Shown: positions 40,399-52,490 of the stretch, piece after piece
Numbering within the stretch: position 1 is the stretch's first letter
How the letters are laid out: each line of letters opens with the position of its first letter
Source: Ampullaceana balthica
Lineage: Eukaryota > Mollusca > Gastropoda > Lymnaeidae
Direction of reading: 5' to 3'
Assembly (NCBI GenBank): GCA_944989445.1
Contig: CALYLW010000060.1
Location: forward strand, 809,959 to 873,958
DNA: 64,000 nucleotides
The notes under the pieces: generated by a model
What the model was told of the DNA's origin: nothing
What the model saw: the letters and a program-made list of their open reading frames with translations, nothing else
Databases searched by the model: none
Position numbers and translations under genes: made by a program

Positions 40399-40734
40399 GA
40401 AAAAAGTTTCCAGCAGTTTACAGTATTCTGTTACTATTTTTTTTATCTCGTTATACTATTTGTTTCGTTTTCTGGCTTATAAATTGAGAACTATTGACCA
40501 TGAAGTATTACTTCCACTTCCAGAAATATTGACGCGTACTTCCTTCTGTCATTTTTGGTCCTTTGTATCACTTTAAAACCCCGTCTTACTTCCGATCTGC
40601 GTCTCTTCCCCCTTCTAAATCTTGTTCTGTATATAAGTACTTTGCTACTGGAGCGGAGGTCTAAGTGGTTCCTTTTCGTTTTCAAAACCATCCCCGTCTC
40701 ACCAACAATATATTTTTAAAAAATCCGTTATAAT
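40399..40734. other. No gene seen
   Basis: Sequence between the 27-bp repeat and the next shared-core copy. It has no recognised feature. Confidence 0.4.
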
Positions 40735-41250
40735 AATTTCACCGCCGTCTCTGTCTTGGGCCCGCCCGCGCGCCCGCCCGCCCGCGGAAAAACAAAAGTC
40801 GAAAATGACCCACTTCCAGTAAAGCCATCGAGCTGAAATTTGGCACACGGACCCGTGTCACCTAACAATGCATCGTGTCAAACTTTCAGATCGATCGAAC
40901 GTACCGTAATTAAATTAACGCATTTTTAGTTTATCTATATAAACTATATGTAGCGGTCGCGATTGTTTATATTTTACGGGTCACTTGACTTCAGGCCAGC
41001 CACCGGTGAACACATCTCGTGTTTAAACCAGGTAAACCACCTGGAGTTGAGCTAACGCGTTGACTCCACCCGTCCATGTCCACACCCCCTCATCCCTTCC
41101 CCCAGTTTTAAAGCCAAGGGAGATCATTTCGGTTTCAGTCTGTAAATGTTTGTCGCGTTTGCACATAATCAATACTTTTAGATATGTCTCATATATAAGG
41201 GATTTATAGTCAAAAACTTTGTTTTTACGGGTTGTTTTATTTTTAAAATA
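40735..41250 (+). repeat. Third copy of the 428-bp type shared-core repeat
   Basis: This matches 27240-28056 through GAAAAACAAAAGT, ATGACCCACTTCC, GACCCGTGTCACCTAAC, the core CAGATCGATCGAACGTACC and CTCATATATAAGGGATTTAT. Its 5' part carries a (GCCC)n-rich tract at 40758-40786, expanded relative to the other copies. Confidence 0.9.
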
Positions 41251-42476
41251 TTTGCAGTGGTGTGTCGTCACCAACCCAAATAGGAAACTGTAGCCCTGCG
41301 TCATCTCAGGTATTAATTTGAAATATATTTTTTTATTTCTAATAAGTGAGGGTTGGGGGGGGGGCTAGGATTCAGTTTGGAATGAGAATATTGGTGGAAG
41401 AATAGATGACGAATTTAGGAATGTCATGTGTAGATTTTTTAAATGTCGTTAGAGAATAGATTTCCTGGAAGTTGTGCTATTCTTACAAAGTACTTCACTT
41501 GAATGGATGTTTTTTCAAGTCAGTGGAGTAGACGGGACGCTCATTGTCAGTGCGATTGTGTCTAGGTTATAGATGTAAGTAGATTGGCATGATTTCCTTG
41601 AACACTCAAGTTGAAGAGTTAGACCAGCGTTCAGACACGACCTTGACACACTTTCCAAATCTTTCCCACAGGACTTGGTTTTGTTTTTGTAGTAATCTAT
41701 TTTGTTTTTTTCCCCCCTTAAAGCGCGAGGGACAATAGTTTCTTAGACGTTAAGGGAGGTAATTGGACTTCCCCGTCCGGCGGAAGAGATGTCTAATTGA
41801 TTGCTGACGTTGTGTAGAAACGTCGTCAAACTATGTCCCGAGAAATAGGCCCCACCACCTTGGGTCATTAACCCAACCGTCTGGGCATCTGACCCCCTCC
41901 TGGTTGGCAGCAATGGCCACGAGAGCTTACAGTAATCAACTCTTTGGCCAAAGGCGCAGCTTTCAATTCTCTTTATTCTACGTTAAGTTGTTATTTCTTT
42001 TAATTAGTCATTCATTTAGATAAGTGCATTTTTTCTCAGTTGTTCCTTTCTTCACAACTGTTTAGCATTTCTCAGATTTTAGACCTCGTTCATATCACGG
42101 AAGACTCTGAGTAGATCAGATCTGGTTTCATAATTTTAACATTTGAGGACCCTTGTTTTCTGGTATAACCACAGCGGTAAAAGTAGAGATAGGAAGCCAA
42201 TAAACGCTTCGATTGGATACGATGATGGCAGCCAGATAATGTTATGTAACTGATGGTCTACCAACGAGTTGTGAATGGGTCTCACATGCAGCACGGATGG
42301 TACCTCAAGCCCGTACCATGACAGATATATATTTATAGCCCTAGTACAATTAGGACCTAGAGATCGTGGCATGTCTGATTGGCCTAGGACAAGTAGGACC
42401 TAGATATTCTACCATGACAGATCGGCTGAGGGCTATATGAACCTAAAACTTCGGCTTCCAACTTTCAGTTCGTTAC
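41251..42476. other. No gene seen
   Basis: No coding region or transposon recognised. There is a G-run at 41353, and a motif around TAGGACCTAGA occurs twice near 42350-42405. Confidence 0.4.
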
Positions 42477-42572
42477 AGTGAGGCACCTGGCAATAAGGCC
42501 GGTAACACAGTGAGGCACCTGACAATAAGGCCGGAAACACAGTGCGGCACCTGACAATAAGGCCGGTAACTC
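42477..42572. repeat. 32-bp tandem repeat, 3 copies
   Basis: AGTGAGGCACCTGACAATAA followed by GGCCGGTAACAC is repeated three times with few changes. Confidence 0.95.
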
Positions 42573-44300
42573 GGCCCTCAATAGTCGCTCCTGATCAAGA
42601 GGCCACGTTCAATACATGAATGATTTGTCCCCCCAAACCAAATGGATAACATTGTTAAGTGAAAACTTCAGCTTTTTCTTTGATGATAACTTACTACAAT
42701 ATATATAGAAACCCTGAAACGCAACTGATAGACTTGAATATGTGATACATGTCTTTATTCCCACACCGCGGATGAATTAGTTGTCCAAATCACAACTACT
42801 TTAGAGTAGGTGGTAAACAGCCGGAAGCTGCTGGTACAACATCTGGACCTAATCAACAAACGCAATCCGTTGATCATGAATGTTCGTTGTAGTATCGCCC
42901 CACGTTCATCTGTGCAATATTTGTTTGAGCCGCGTTTAAATTGTTAGGATGAGTTGTTTTGTTTGTTTGTGTTGTTTTTTTTTGTTTTTTTGTTTTTACG
43001 TTACCATGACAACGTTCAATACGCTCAATCCGTCACAGAAAATATGAGGGGCTAAAAGATAACGCGAAAAAGGTTGAAATGAAACTATTTACAGAACTAA
43101 TTTTCTTGTGGTATTGGTATGTTTTAAAAGCACATATCTTAATATACTGTTATTGATAAGTCTTTTAACAATTGTTTTCTTTAAAGAAAATTTTCTTCTT
43201 GCGGGTATATATATTTTTTTAAAGTAAAACTTTTTCTTACGGGTATAGACGTAAAGTCTTAAAGAATAAATTTCCTTAAAAATATAGATTTTAAAAAAGA
43301 AATTGTTGCAGGTATAGATATGTTGGAAAGAACATCTCTACATACAGGTGTAAATATACCTTTTTCTGACTGGTATAAATTTGTTTTAAAAGTCAAATAT
43401 GGGTGTTTGTTCTGCCTGCCTCAAGCGAGTCTAAGTTCATAAAAAAAATCACTTCTAAACCAAAAGTATTATCTCATAAAATTTAACTTTCACATATGAC
43501 GTGTTTTGTCGGCGATCTTGGTTCGGAAGCCGAATGCCAGACGGAATGAAAAACATATTTGTTTTTGTTTGAAAAAGTTGTATTCTTTTTTTTTAAACTC
43601 AGCCTCCGTTCCCGACATTACAAACTTAAAAACAGCTTTGAGTGAAAACAACACACCACCAAACCTTATAGCGATATATTTTTATCATGCATCGTCTCAC
43701 ACTCTCACTCATGTTAATTTTTTTCAAATTCATTGTTTTTATTAACATACCAAAAAAAGTTAAAGGAATGCATTATTTTGTTCGTTTAATAAACTTCTTT
43801 CATTTAATAATTTCAAATAATCCCCGGATAATTGCTTCCTTTCAACTATAATCGCCGTGAGATCCTTTTATTTCCTGACCCCATGTTTTAATCCCTCATC
43901 AAGAAGTCCACTATTCCGGATCAGCCGTCACGGATGCTTTGATTTTCACCACAACAATTTGTTTTGCTCAACGCCTTAAATCTTGGTCGTTAACCCTTGT
44001 CCGACCAAAGATAACTCTGCCCCTGATCTGGTCTTTAACCCTCGGCCACCCCGTGCTATCTCTTCCCCTGATCTGACACTGTTTTATCACCGCTGACCGC
44101 GTTGGTGACACACTGGCGTGTGACCGTGTCAAAGATGTGACAATCGGTGGGTTCATTAAGCTGGTCTGTGAGAGTGGTCGGCTTTCGGAAACACGGGCCT
44201 CAAGGATCTTGGTCCGATAAGGCTAAGTTAATGGGTAGTGTAACACTTGTGTGTATGTTTGTGTGTGTGTGGGGGGGGGAGGGGGAGGGCATGGTCGATT
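42573..44300. other. No gene seen
   Basis: AT-rich sequence with T-runs and a GT/G-run at 44250-44290. No recognisable coding region. Confidence 0.4.
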
Positions 44301-44420
44301 AGTAGATGGATAACATGCAAACATGAGTGAGCCGGACAAGAAGTCACAAAACAGCGAACGTTTCGGCAAAAAGTCTTCCTCAACGAACAAATAGTACACA
44401 CAAAAATAAAACGAATAAAA
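44301..44420. repeat. Dispersed repeat, copy A
   Basis: The sequence from TAGATGGATAACATGCAAAC through GAGTGAGCC, CGAACGTTTCGGCAAA and TTCCTCAACGAACAAA to AAAATAAAACGAATA matches 63211-63330. The GAGGAAGNCTNTTTGCCGAAACG signature on the opposite strand recalls the ends of Penelope-like elements, but I cannot confirm the class. Confidence 0.8.
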
Positions 44421-44841
44421 AGAAATTAAAACTTAGCTGCGGTGAAATCCGAAGAAAGCGAAAGTAGGAAGAGATGTTATCCATCTACTTATCTATTAGT
44501 CTCATTGCGAGTCTCACTCACATTTTGCTCGCTTCATTGTTGATAATATTGAGCAAATAATAATAATGACGATGATAATAATTTCTTTTTCTCCATTTAG
44601 AGTATAGGCTTTTAGCGCAAAATATTAAAAGATATGATATACAGGAAGAAGACTATATAAGTGAAGATAAATTGAAAAGACGAGAGAACAGTGAGATTGA
44701 AAAGCTGTACTTGGTGAACAGTGAACAGTCAATTCAATTCAAGTCAATCTCAATAAAACTTTTGAATTTTAATCAAGTTTTTAAAATTACAAAAGACTGA
44801 AGGCTATAATATTCAATTTAACGAGCCTTTGAGAAAAAATC
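44421..44841. other. No gene seen
   Basis: AT-rich lead-in to the 27-bp satellite. No features recognised. Confidence 0.4.
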
Positions 44842-47800
44842 AATTTACATTGACATTGGCAAACAACTCACATTTATTGCCATTGGGCAAAAATCAACAT
44901 TCATAGTAATTTGGCGACAATCAACCATCATAGTCATTGGGCGACAATCAACATTCATCGTCATTGGGCAACAATCAACATTCATAGTCATTTGGTGACA
45001 ATCAACATTCATAGTCATTTGGCAACAATCAACATTCATAGTCCATTTCCAACAATCAACATTCATAGTCATTTGGCGACAATCAACATTCATAGTCATT
45101 GGGCAACAACCAACATTCATAGTCATATGGCGACAATCAACATTCATAGTCATTTGGCAACAATCAACATTCATAGTCATTTGGCGACAATCAACATTCA
45201 TAGTCATTGGGCGACAATCAACATTCATAGTCATTTGGCAACAATCAACATTCATAGTCATTGGGCAACAATCAACATTCATAGTCATTGGGCAACAATC
45301 AACATTCATAGTCATTTGGCAATAATCAACATTCATTGACATTGGGCAACAATCAACATTCATAGTCATTGGGCAACAATCAACATTCATAGTCATTGGG
45401 CAACAATCAACATTCATAGTCATTTGGCAACAATCAACATTCATAGTCATTGGGCAACAATCAACATTCATCGTCATTGGGCAATAATCAACATTAATAG
45501 TCATTGGGCAACAATCAACATTCATAGTCATTGGGCAACAATCAACATTCATAGTCATTGGGCGACAATCAACATTCATAGTCATTTGGCGACAATCAAC
45601 ATTCATAGTCATTGGGCGACAATCAACATTCATAGTCATTTGGCGACAATCAACATTCATAGTCATTGGGCGACAATCAACATTCATAGTCATTGGGCGA
45701 CAATCAACATTCATAGTCATTTGGCAACAATCAACATTCATAGTCATTTGGCAACAATCAACATTCATCGTCATTGGGCAATAATCAACATTCATAGCCC
45801 ATTTCCAACAATCAACATTCATAGTCATTGGGCAACAATCAACATTCATAGTTCATTGGGCAACAATCAACATTCATAGTTCATTGGGCAATAATCAACA
45901 TTCATAGTCCATTTCCAACAATCAACATTCATTGACATTGGGCAACAATCAACATTCATAGTCATTGGGCAACAATCAACATTCATAGTCATTGGGCAAC
46001 AATCAACATTCATAGTCATTGGGCAACAATCAACATTCATAGTCATTGGGCAACAATCAACATTCATAGTCATTGGGCAACAATCAACATTCATAGTCAT
46101 TGGGCAACAATCAACATTCATAGTCATTGGGCAACAATCAACATTCATAGTCATTGGGCAACAATCAACATTCATCGTCATTGGGCAATAATCAACATTT
46201 ATAGTCCATTTCCAACAATCAACATTCATTGACATTGGGCAACAATCAACATTCATAGTCATTGGGCAACAATCAACATTCATAGTCATTGGGCAACAAT
46301 CAACATTCATAGTCATTGGGCAACAATCAACATTCATAGTCATTGGGCAACAATCAACATTCATAGTCATTGGGCAACAATCAACATTCATCGTCATTGG
46401 GCAATAATCAACATTTATAGTCCATTTCCAACAATCAACATTCATTGACATTGGGCAACAATCAACATTCATAGTCATTGGGCAACAATCAACATTCATA
46501 GTCATTGGGCAACAATCAACATTCATAGTCCATTTCCAACAATCAACATTCATTGACATTGGGCAAAAATCAACATTCATCGTCATTGGGCAATAATCAA
46601 CATTCATAGTTCATTGGGCAATAATCAACATTCATAGTCCATTTCCAACAATCAACATTCATAGTCATTGGGCAACAATCAACATTCATAGTCATTGGGC
46701 AACAATCAACATTCATCGTCATTGGGCAATAATCAACATTTATAGTCCATTTCCAACAATCAACATTCATTGACATTGGGCAACAATCAACATTCATAGT
46801 CATTGGGCAACAATCAACATTCATAGTCATTGGGCAACAATCAACATTCATAGTCATTGGGCAACAATCAACATTCATCGTCATTGGGCAATAATCAACA
46901 TTTATAGTCATTGGGCAACAATCAACATTCATAGTCATTTGGCAACAATCAACATTCATAGTCCATTTCCAACAATCAACATTCATAGCCATTGGGCAAC
47001 AATCAACATTCATAGTCCATTTCCAACAATCAACATTCATTGACATTGGGCAACAATCAACATTCATAGTCATTGGGCAACAATCAACATTCATAGTCAT
47101 TGGGCAACAATCAACATTCATAGTCATTTGGCAACAATCAACATTCATAGTCCATTTCCAACAATCAACATTCATAGTCCATTTCCAACAATCAACATTC
47201 ATAGTCATTGGGCAACAATCAACATTCATAGTCATTGGGCAATAATCAACATTCATAGTCCATTTCCAACAATCAACATTCATTGTCATTGGGCAACAAT
47301 CAACATTCATAGTCATTGGGCAATAATCAACATTCATAGTCCATTTCCAACAATCAACATTCATTGTCATTGGGCAACAATCAACATTCATAGTCATTGG
47401 GCAACAATCAACATTCATAGTCATTGGGCAACAATCAACATTCATAGTCATTTGGCAACAATCAACATTCATAGTCCATTTCCAACAATCAACATTCATA
47501 GTCATTGGGCAACAATCAACATTCATAGTCATTGGGCAACAATCAACATTCATAGTCCATTTCCAACAATCAACATTCATTGTCATTGGGCAACAATCAA
47601 CATTCATAGTCATTGGGCAACAATCAACATTCATAGTCCATTTCCAACAATCAACATTCATAGTCATTTGGCAACAATCAACATTCATAGTCCATTTCCA
47701 ACAATCAACATTCATAGTCATTGGGCAACAATCAACATTCATAGTCATTGGGCAATAATCAACATTCATAGTCCATTTCCAACAATCAACATTCATTGTC

Positions 47801-49213
47801 ATTGGGCAACAATCAACATTCATAGTCATTGGGCAACAATCAACATTCATAGTCCATTTCCAACAATCAACATTCATAGTCCATTTCCAACAATCAACAT
47901 TCATAGTCATTGGGCAACAATCAACATTCATAGTCCATTTCCAACAATCAACATTCATAGTCATTGGGCAATAATCAACATTCATAGTCCATTTCCAACA
48001 ATCAACATTCATAGTCCATTTCCAACAATCAACATTCATTGTCATTGGGCAACAATCAACATTCATAGTCATTGGGCAACAATCAACATTCATAGTCATT
48101 GGGCAATAATCAACATTCATAGTCCATTTCCAACAATCAACATTCATAGTCATTGGGCAACAATCAACATTCATAGTCATTGGGCAACAATCAACATTCA
48201 TAGTCCATTTCCAACAATCAACATTCATAGTCATTGGGCAACAATCAACATTCATAGTCCATTTCCAACAATCAACATTCATAGTCCATTTCCAACAATC
48301 AACATTCATTGTCATTGGGCAACAATCAACATTCATAGTCATTGGGCAACAATCAACATTCATAGTCCATTTCCAACAATCAACATTCATAGTCATTGGG
48401 CAACAATCAACATTCATAGTCATTGGGCAACAATCAACATTCATAGTCCATTTCCAACAATCAACATTCATAGTCCATTTCCAACAATCAACATTCATAG
48501 TCATTGGGCAATAATCAACATTCATAGTCATTTGGCGACAATCAACATTCATAGTCATTGGGCGACAATCAACATTCATAGTCATTGGGCAACAATCAAC
48601 ATTCATAGTCCATTTCCAACAATCAACATTCATAGTCCATTTCCAACAATCAACATTCATAGTCATTGGGCAATAATCAACATTCATAGTCATTGGGCAA
48701 CAATCAACATTCATAGTCATTGGGCAATAATCAACATTCATAGTCATTTGGCGACAATCAACATTCATAGTCATTGGGCGACAATCAACATTCATAGTCA
48801 TTGGGCAACAATCAACATTCATAGTCCATTTCCAACAATCAACATTCATAGTCCATTTCCAACAATCAACATTCATCGTCATTGGGCAATAATCAACATT
48901 CATAGTCCATTTCCAACAATCAACATTCATTGTCATTGGGCAATAATCAACATTTATAGTCCATTCCAACAATCAACATTTGTAGTTATTGACCAACAAT
49001 CAACCTTTATTGACCAAAAATGAACATTCATGGCCTTGGGCGAAAAATCAACATTTATTGCCATTGATCAACATTCAACATTTATTGCCATTTCCAACAA
49101 TCAACATTTATTGCCATTTCCAACAATCAACATTTATTGCCATTGATCAACATTCAACATTTATTGCCATTGATCAACATTCAACATTTATTGTAATTGG
49201 CCAACAATCAACA
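44842..49213. repeat. 27-bp satellite, about 160 copies, two unit types, higher-order structure
   Basis: The common part AATCAACATTCATAGTC is followed either by ATTGGGCAAC (type A) or by CATTTCCAAC (type B); both are 27 bp. The left third is nearly all type A with TTTGG and GCGAC variants, the middle is homogeneous type A, and the right half alternates A and B. A 216-bp (8-unit) period is visible: ATTTATAGTCC at 46197 and 46413, and TTTGGCGAC at 48531 and 48747. Three 28-bp units (CATAGTTCATTGGG near 45847, 45874 and 46603) break the frame. Both strands are otherwise open: minus MTMNVDCCP-type and plus TINIHSHWA-type 9-residue periods, up to 791 and 631 codons. The edges, especially 48960-49213, are degenerate. 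I do not regard the open frames as genes. Confidence 0.97.
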
Positions 49214-49825
49214 ACATAAACGTGGAGTATTGCTCCCTTATTTAAATCATTTAAGAATTGATTTTTCCATCACTTGCATTTTGTTATGGGCGAATATAAA
49301 CCCAACAAGAGTCTAATACAAACCCTCGCCAAAAGAAAACAAAACATGAGACAATGATCTATGAAGCCCCAGAAGATGAGATACATGAAAGTAAAAGGTA
49401 GTGAAACAAAAGCCTATATGAAACAAACAAGAAGTTGTGATATGAACAAAAGCCCAGAGGACAAAAAGAGGAGCCCATGAGAATTTTAAAAATGCACTCA
49501 AACTGTTGATTGTTCATTGCATGTAGTGACATCTCTGCTTATACATGGAATGTAACCTTTGACCTTGGTTTGTGTCACCAGAGGTCATTATCACAAACAA
49601 AACAAATCAGCCAGCAGGTCAACTTTCTGCGCTTAATCACAGTGCTCCTAAAAATGTTAGGACCACGGACCCTATGGGACTGTTTCACTGTAGCAAATAT
49701 AGATTAATAGCAACATAATTTTTTTCTTATATTCAAACGAATTGCAATAATATTAATCTCTCATATTACTAACAAGTTTGCTATAAAATTTTTCTGAACA
49801 CACAAATATCTGAAAATAGTCGTGA
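49214..49825. other. No gene seen
   Basis: Spacer between the satellite and the SINE. Nothing recognised. Confidence 0.4.
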
Positions 49826-50127
49826 AAGGTATCTTATAATGTCTTATCTTATCTATACAGACGCTCCTTCTATGCAGAAGATAGTTGCGTCCACAGACCA
49901 TGACAGATGATCTGTTGGCAAGTGATGCAGCGTTCACAGGCCACGGCTTTGTGGGTTCCACGCATTACCCAGCCGCCTAACTACCTGTAGTGTTAGGTAC
50001 CCATTCGGAGCGGGGTGACTCAGGGACGCCCTAGGCCCCGAGAACAAACCCTTGCCTTCACACGGATTCGAACCCGTGACAATCGGTACGACAGTCCAGT
50101 GCGCTGCCGCTCGACCACCGTGCCCCA
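49826..50127 (-). mobile_element. tRNA-derived SINE
   Basis: Read on the minus strand from 50127 it begins TGGGGCACGGTGGTCGAGCG, which contains an RNA polymerase III A-box (TGGTCGAGCGG). A B-box (GGTTCGAATCC) follows about 45 bases later. An unrelated body containing AACGCTGCATCACTTGCC and a 3' tail of GATAAGATAAGA-type repeats complete it. This head-body-tail layout is that of a SINE transcribed by Pol III and mobilised by a LINE in trans. Related pieces are at 60218-60395 and 21148-21212. No clear target duplication is seen. Confidence 0.9.
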
Positions 50128-52340
50128 TGTCAACAAAAAAACACAAGTGGGACGAATTATAGCGAAAATGTAGGAATTGACAAAACTGAAATGACAAAAT
50201 TAAACTAAATTTAATACATGTGTATATATATATAACTTTATTCTAAAACATTCCATTTTTTCATTTCAATAATTTTCTCTGAGTTGTTAATGTCTTAAGA
50301 ATTAATTATATAAATTGAGAGAAATTCATATTTATCAATGTTCTTTTTCCATGTTTATCCTTCTCTATAAATAATTGGATTTGATTGAAAATAAAGGCAC
50401 TTGGTTGACGCAGCCAAGAGTCTTCTGAAAACTAAAGTGTTTTCTAAGAACGTATTCATACATTTTTCCTTTTGTTCAGATGCTATCTCTTATATCAGGA
50501 CTCAATTTAAGAAATACTTGTTCTGATTGCTCACTTTAATATACATTTCCCCACGTGTTTAAGAGAAGTTTTCTAAACATGTTAGAATCCGTGACATCTA
50601 AAAAGCCCTCGCTCAGCACTCCTGAATGATGATACAAGGGAAAACTGCACTCACGAAGACAGCTGGAAACTCTGTCAAGAACGAACTATAAAAACTGTAA
50701 CATATAGATTACCATATTCAGTGTTGTGACTATTTCTAAGGTTTTATCTCATTCTTTGTCTAAACCAAGTCTGATGTTTCAATCGAACCATTGACTCTAA
50801 GAAAACCTTTTGTAACTTTTGAAGGCAAACATTTGTGTTCCATTTCATTTCACCGTCTCCATTATTGACTTTAAGATTTCCGATACCGAGTACCATTATC
50901 GATCTAATGATGTCAAGTGGCCTTGGAATACATCTACCAGTGTAGAACATTGTCTAAGCGGTTAGCCAAACAGTTTTTGTTTTAAAGAAGAAATTATTGA
51001 TTTCCCTGCTATTCCCCCACAAGAATGATATAGGTGAATGTAGGCCATCCGAGGAGTGAACGTTTGTACTTTGTTTACCGCACAGACAACATTCTTTCTA
51101 ATTGTTTGAAATCAAGTCTCAAAATATTATACCCATTTTTTGTACAAGAATAATTAATGTTAAAATAAAAATAATAAAAAGTAATTATAAAGAAATTTAA
51201 ACAACCTAAATGTACCATTTCAAAACTTAAACTTATGAAATGCTAAAAGTTTTGACTCAGATAAGATTATCGAAATTTAAAGACTATGAGAACCCTCGCA
51301 TGTTATTTAACTACCTCGCTGTACTAGCTTACCTGGTGTTAGCCCGTGTACCAAATCGAATCAGCAAAAGCTGAATGTCTTAATTCAGCTCTGATAGCAC
51401 AACTCTGCTGAGATCTTGGAACGATGGACAACTGCTCAGCTAGAGCAATGTATCGGCATTCTATACGAACGATTTTAGCAACAAACATATTATAGATATC
51501 AGCTAGGAATAGAATGTACTAGTGTACATAGTGTAGATCCCAGCTAGCAATAAAGTGCAATATTTGGACTCATTATATCTCCATGTCATCAATTCAAATT
51601 CAGAAACATCTGAGGTGGTGACTTTGAATCAAATCAGTTGGCTTATACCATCGTTTTAAACATTTTAATCGTTTGAAATATATAAAATTTAAAAATTTGA
51701 ATAACAATTTTTTAAAAAAATTCAGCTCATTCAAGCACAATTTGATTTAGATCACATAATTTATTTTTAGATTTGTATTCAATGGTTGAGAATTTGGTTG
51801 GAGACGTCACAAAGTTATTAGCATTTGGTAAGTCGTGATGTTATCCAACAACACCACCCCCCCCCCTCCACACACACACAAACCTCACAATGTTATTTAT
51901 TACTAACACAATGAACACTGTTTACATCATTTGTCCATTTACATTAATCGAAATTTTTTTAAAATTATTTTATGTATTTTTAATTCACTTCTTAATTTAA
52001 TTTGTCTATAATCCAGTAAGTTTTATAACGTGATTTATTTTCCAGGATCATAATTTAGAATGATTGCAGTTCCCCAGTACACTATGACATGGTTCTTCTA
52101 AGATCTTCTATGTGCCAGTGGGTTAGAGGCGATTCACAGCAAAGCACTGTGGGGTGCTGAGAGCATGACGAGACACACGGGACGTCCTGGTCATCCACTG
52201 CGCACCCAACCCCATCCCCAGACGTCTCGACAACGTCTTGGTGCTGGAACAGATGGTTTTGGGTGAGAGAGTGAGGTCGACGTGTTGCGTAAATCTTCGA
52301 CACTTTAAACAAATTCACAGTGAAAGTCATTCTCATCATC
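50128..52340. other. No gene seen
   Basis: About 2.2 kb of AT-rich sequence without recognisable coding region or repeat. A C-run followed by CA repeats lies at 51855-51880. Confidence 0.4.
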
Positions 52341-52490
52341 AATTCAGGGCAGGCCAGGAAGGATCGTGTTCGAGACCCTCCTTACGGCATCCCAACCATC
52401 TCTTGTCCGACATGTGGACGAAACTTTCGGCCAAGAATGTGTCTAATTAGTCATCAAAGGATACACAAGGCTCTCAAAGCACATACATAA
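52341..52490 (+). pseudogene. 3' end of a LINE coding region (C2H2 finger)
   Basis: The plus strand encodes a short open stretch containing RKDRVRDPPYG and then SCPTCGRNF with SHQRIHKALK, ending in a stop near 52487. A CxxC...HxxxH finger after an RKDR-rich segment is typical of the extreme C-terminus of some LINE reverse transcriptase proteins, probably the same broad family as the fragment at 9.6-11.4 kb. The His spacing is HQRIH, that is H-X3-H. Upstream (52100-52340) the frame is broken and only weakly LINE-like. The call rests on motif memory and is moderate. Confidence 0.6.

Noticed and set aside
46597..48972. 791-codon minus-strand frame and 631-codon plus-strand frame in the 27-bp satellite
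   Set aside because: They follow from a stop-free unit whose length is a multiple of three; both strands are open at once and no gene structure surrounds them.
50050..50127. A functional tRNA gene on the minus strand
   Set aside because: A-box and B-box are present, but the acceptor stem does not close and the sequence runs on into a SINE body and GATAA-type tail.
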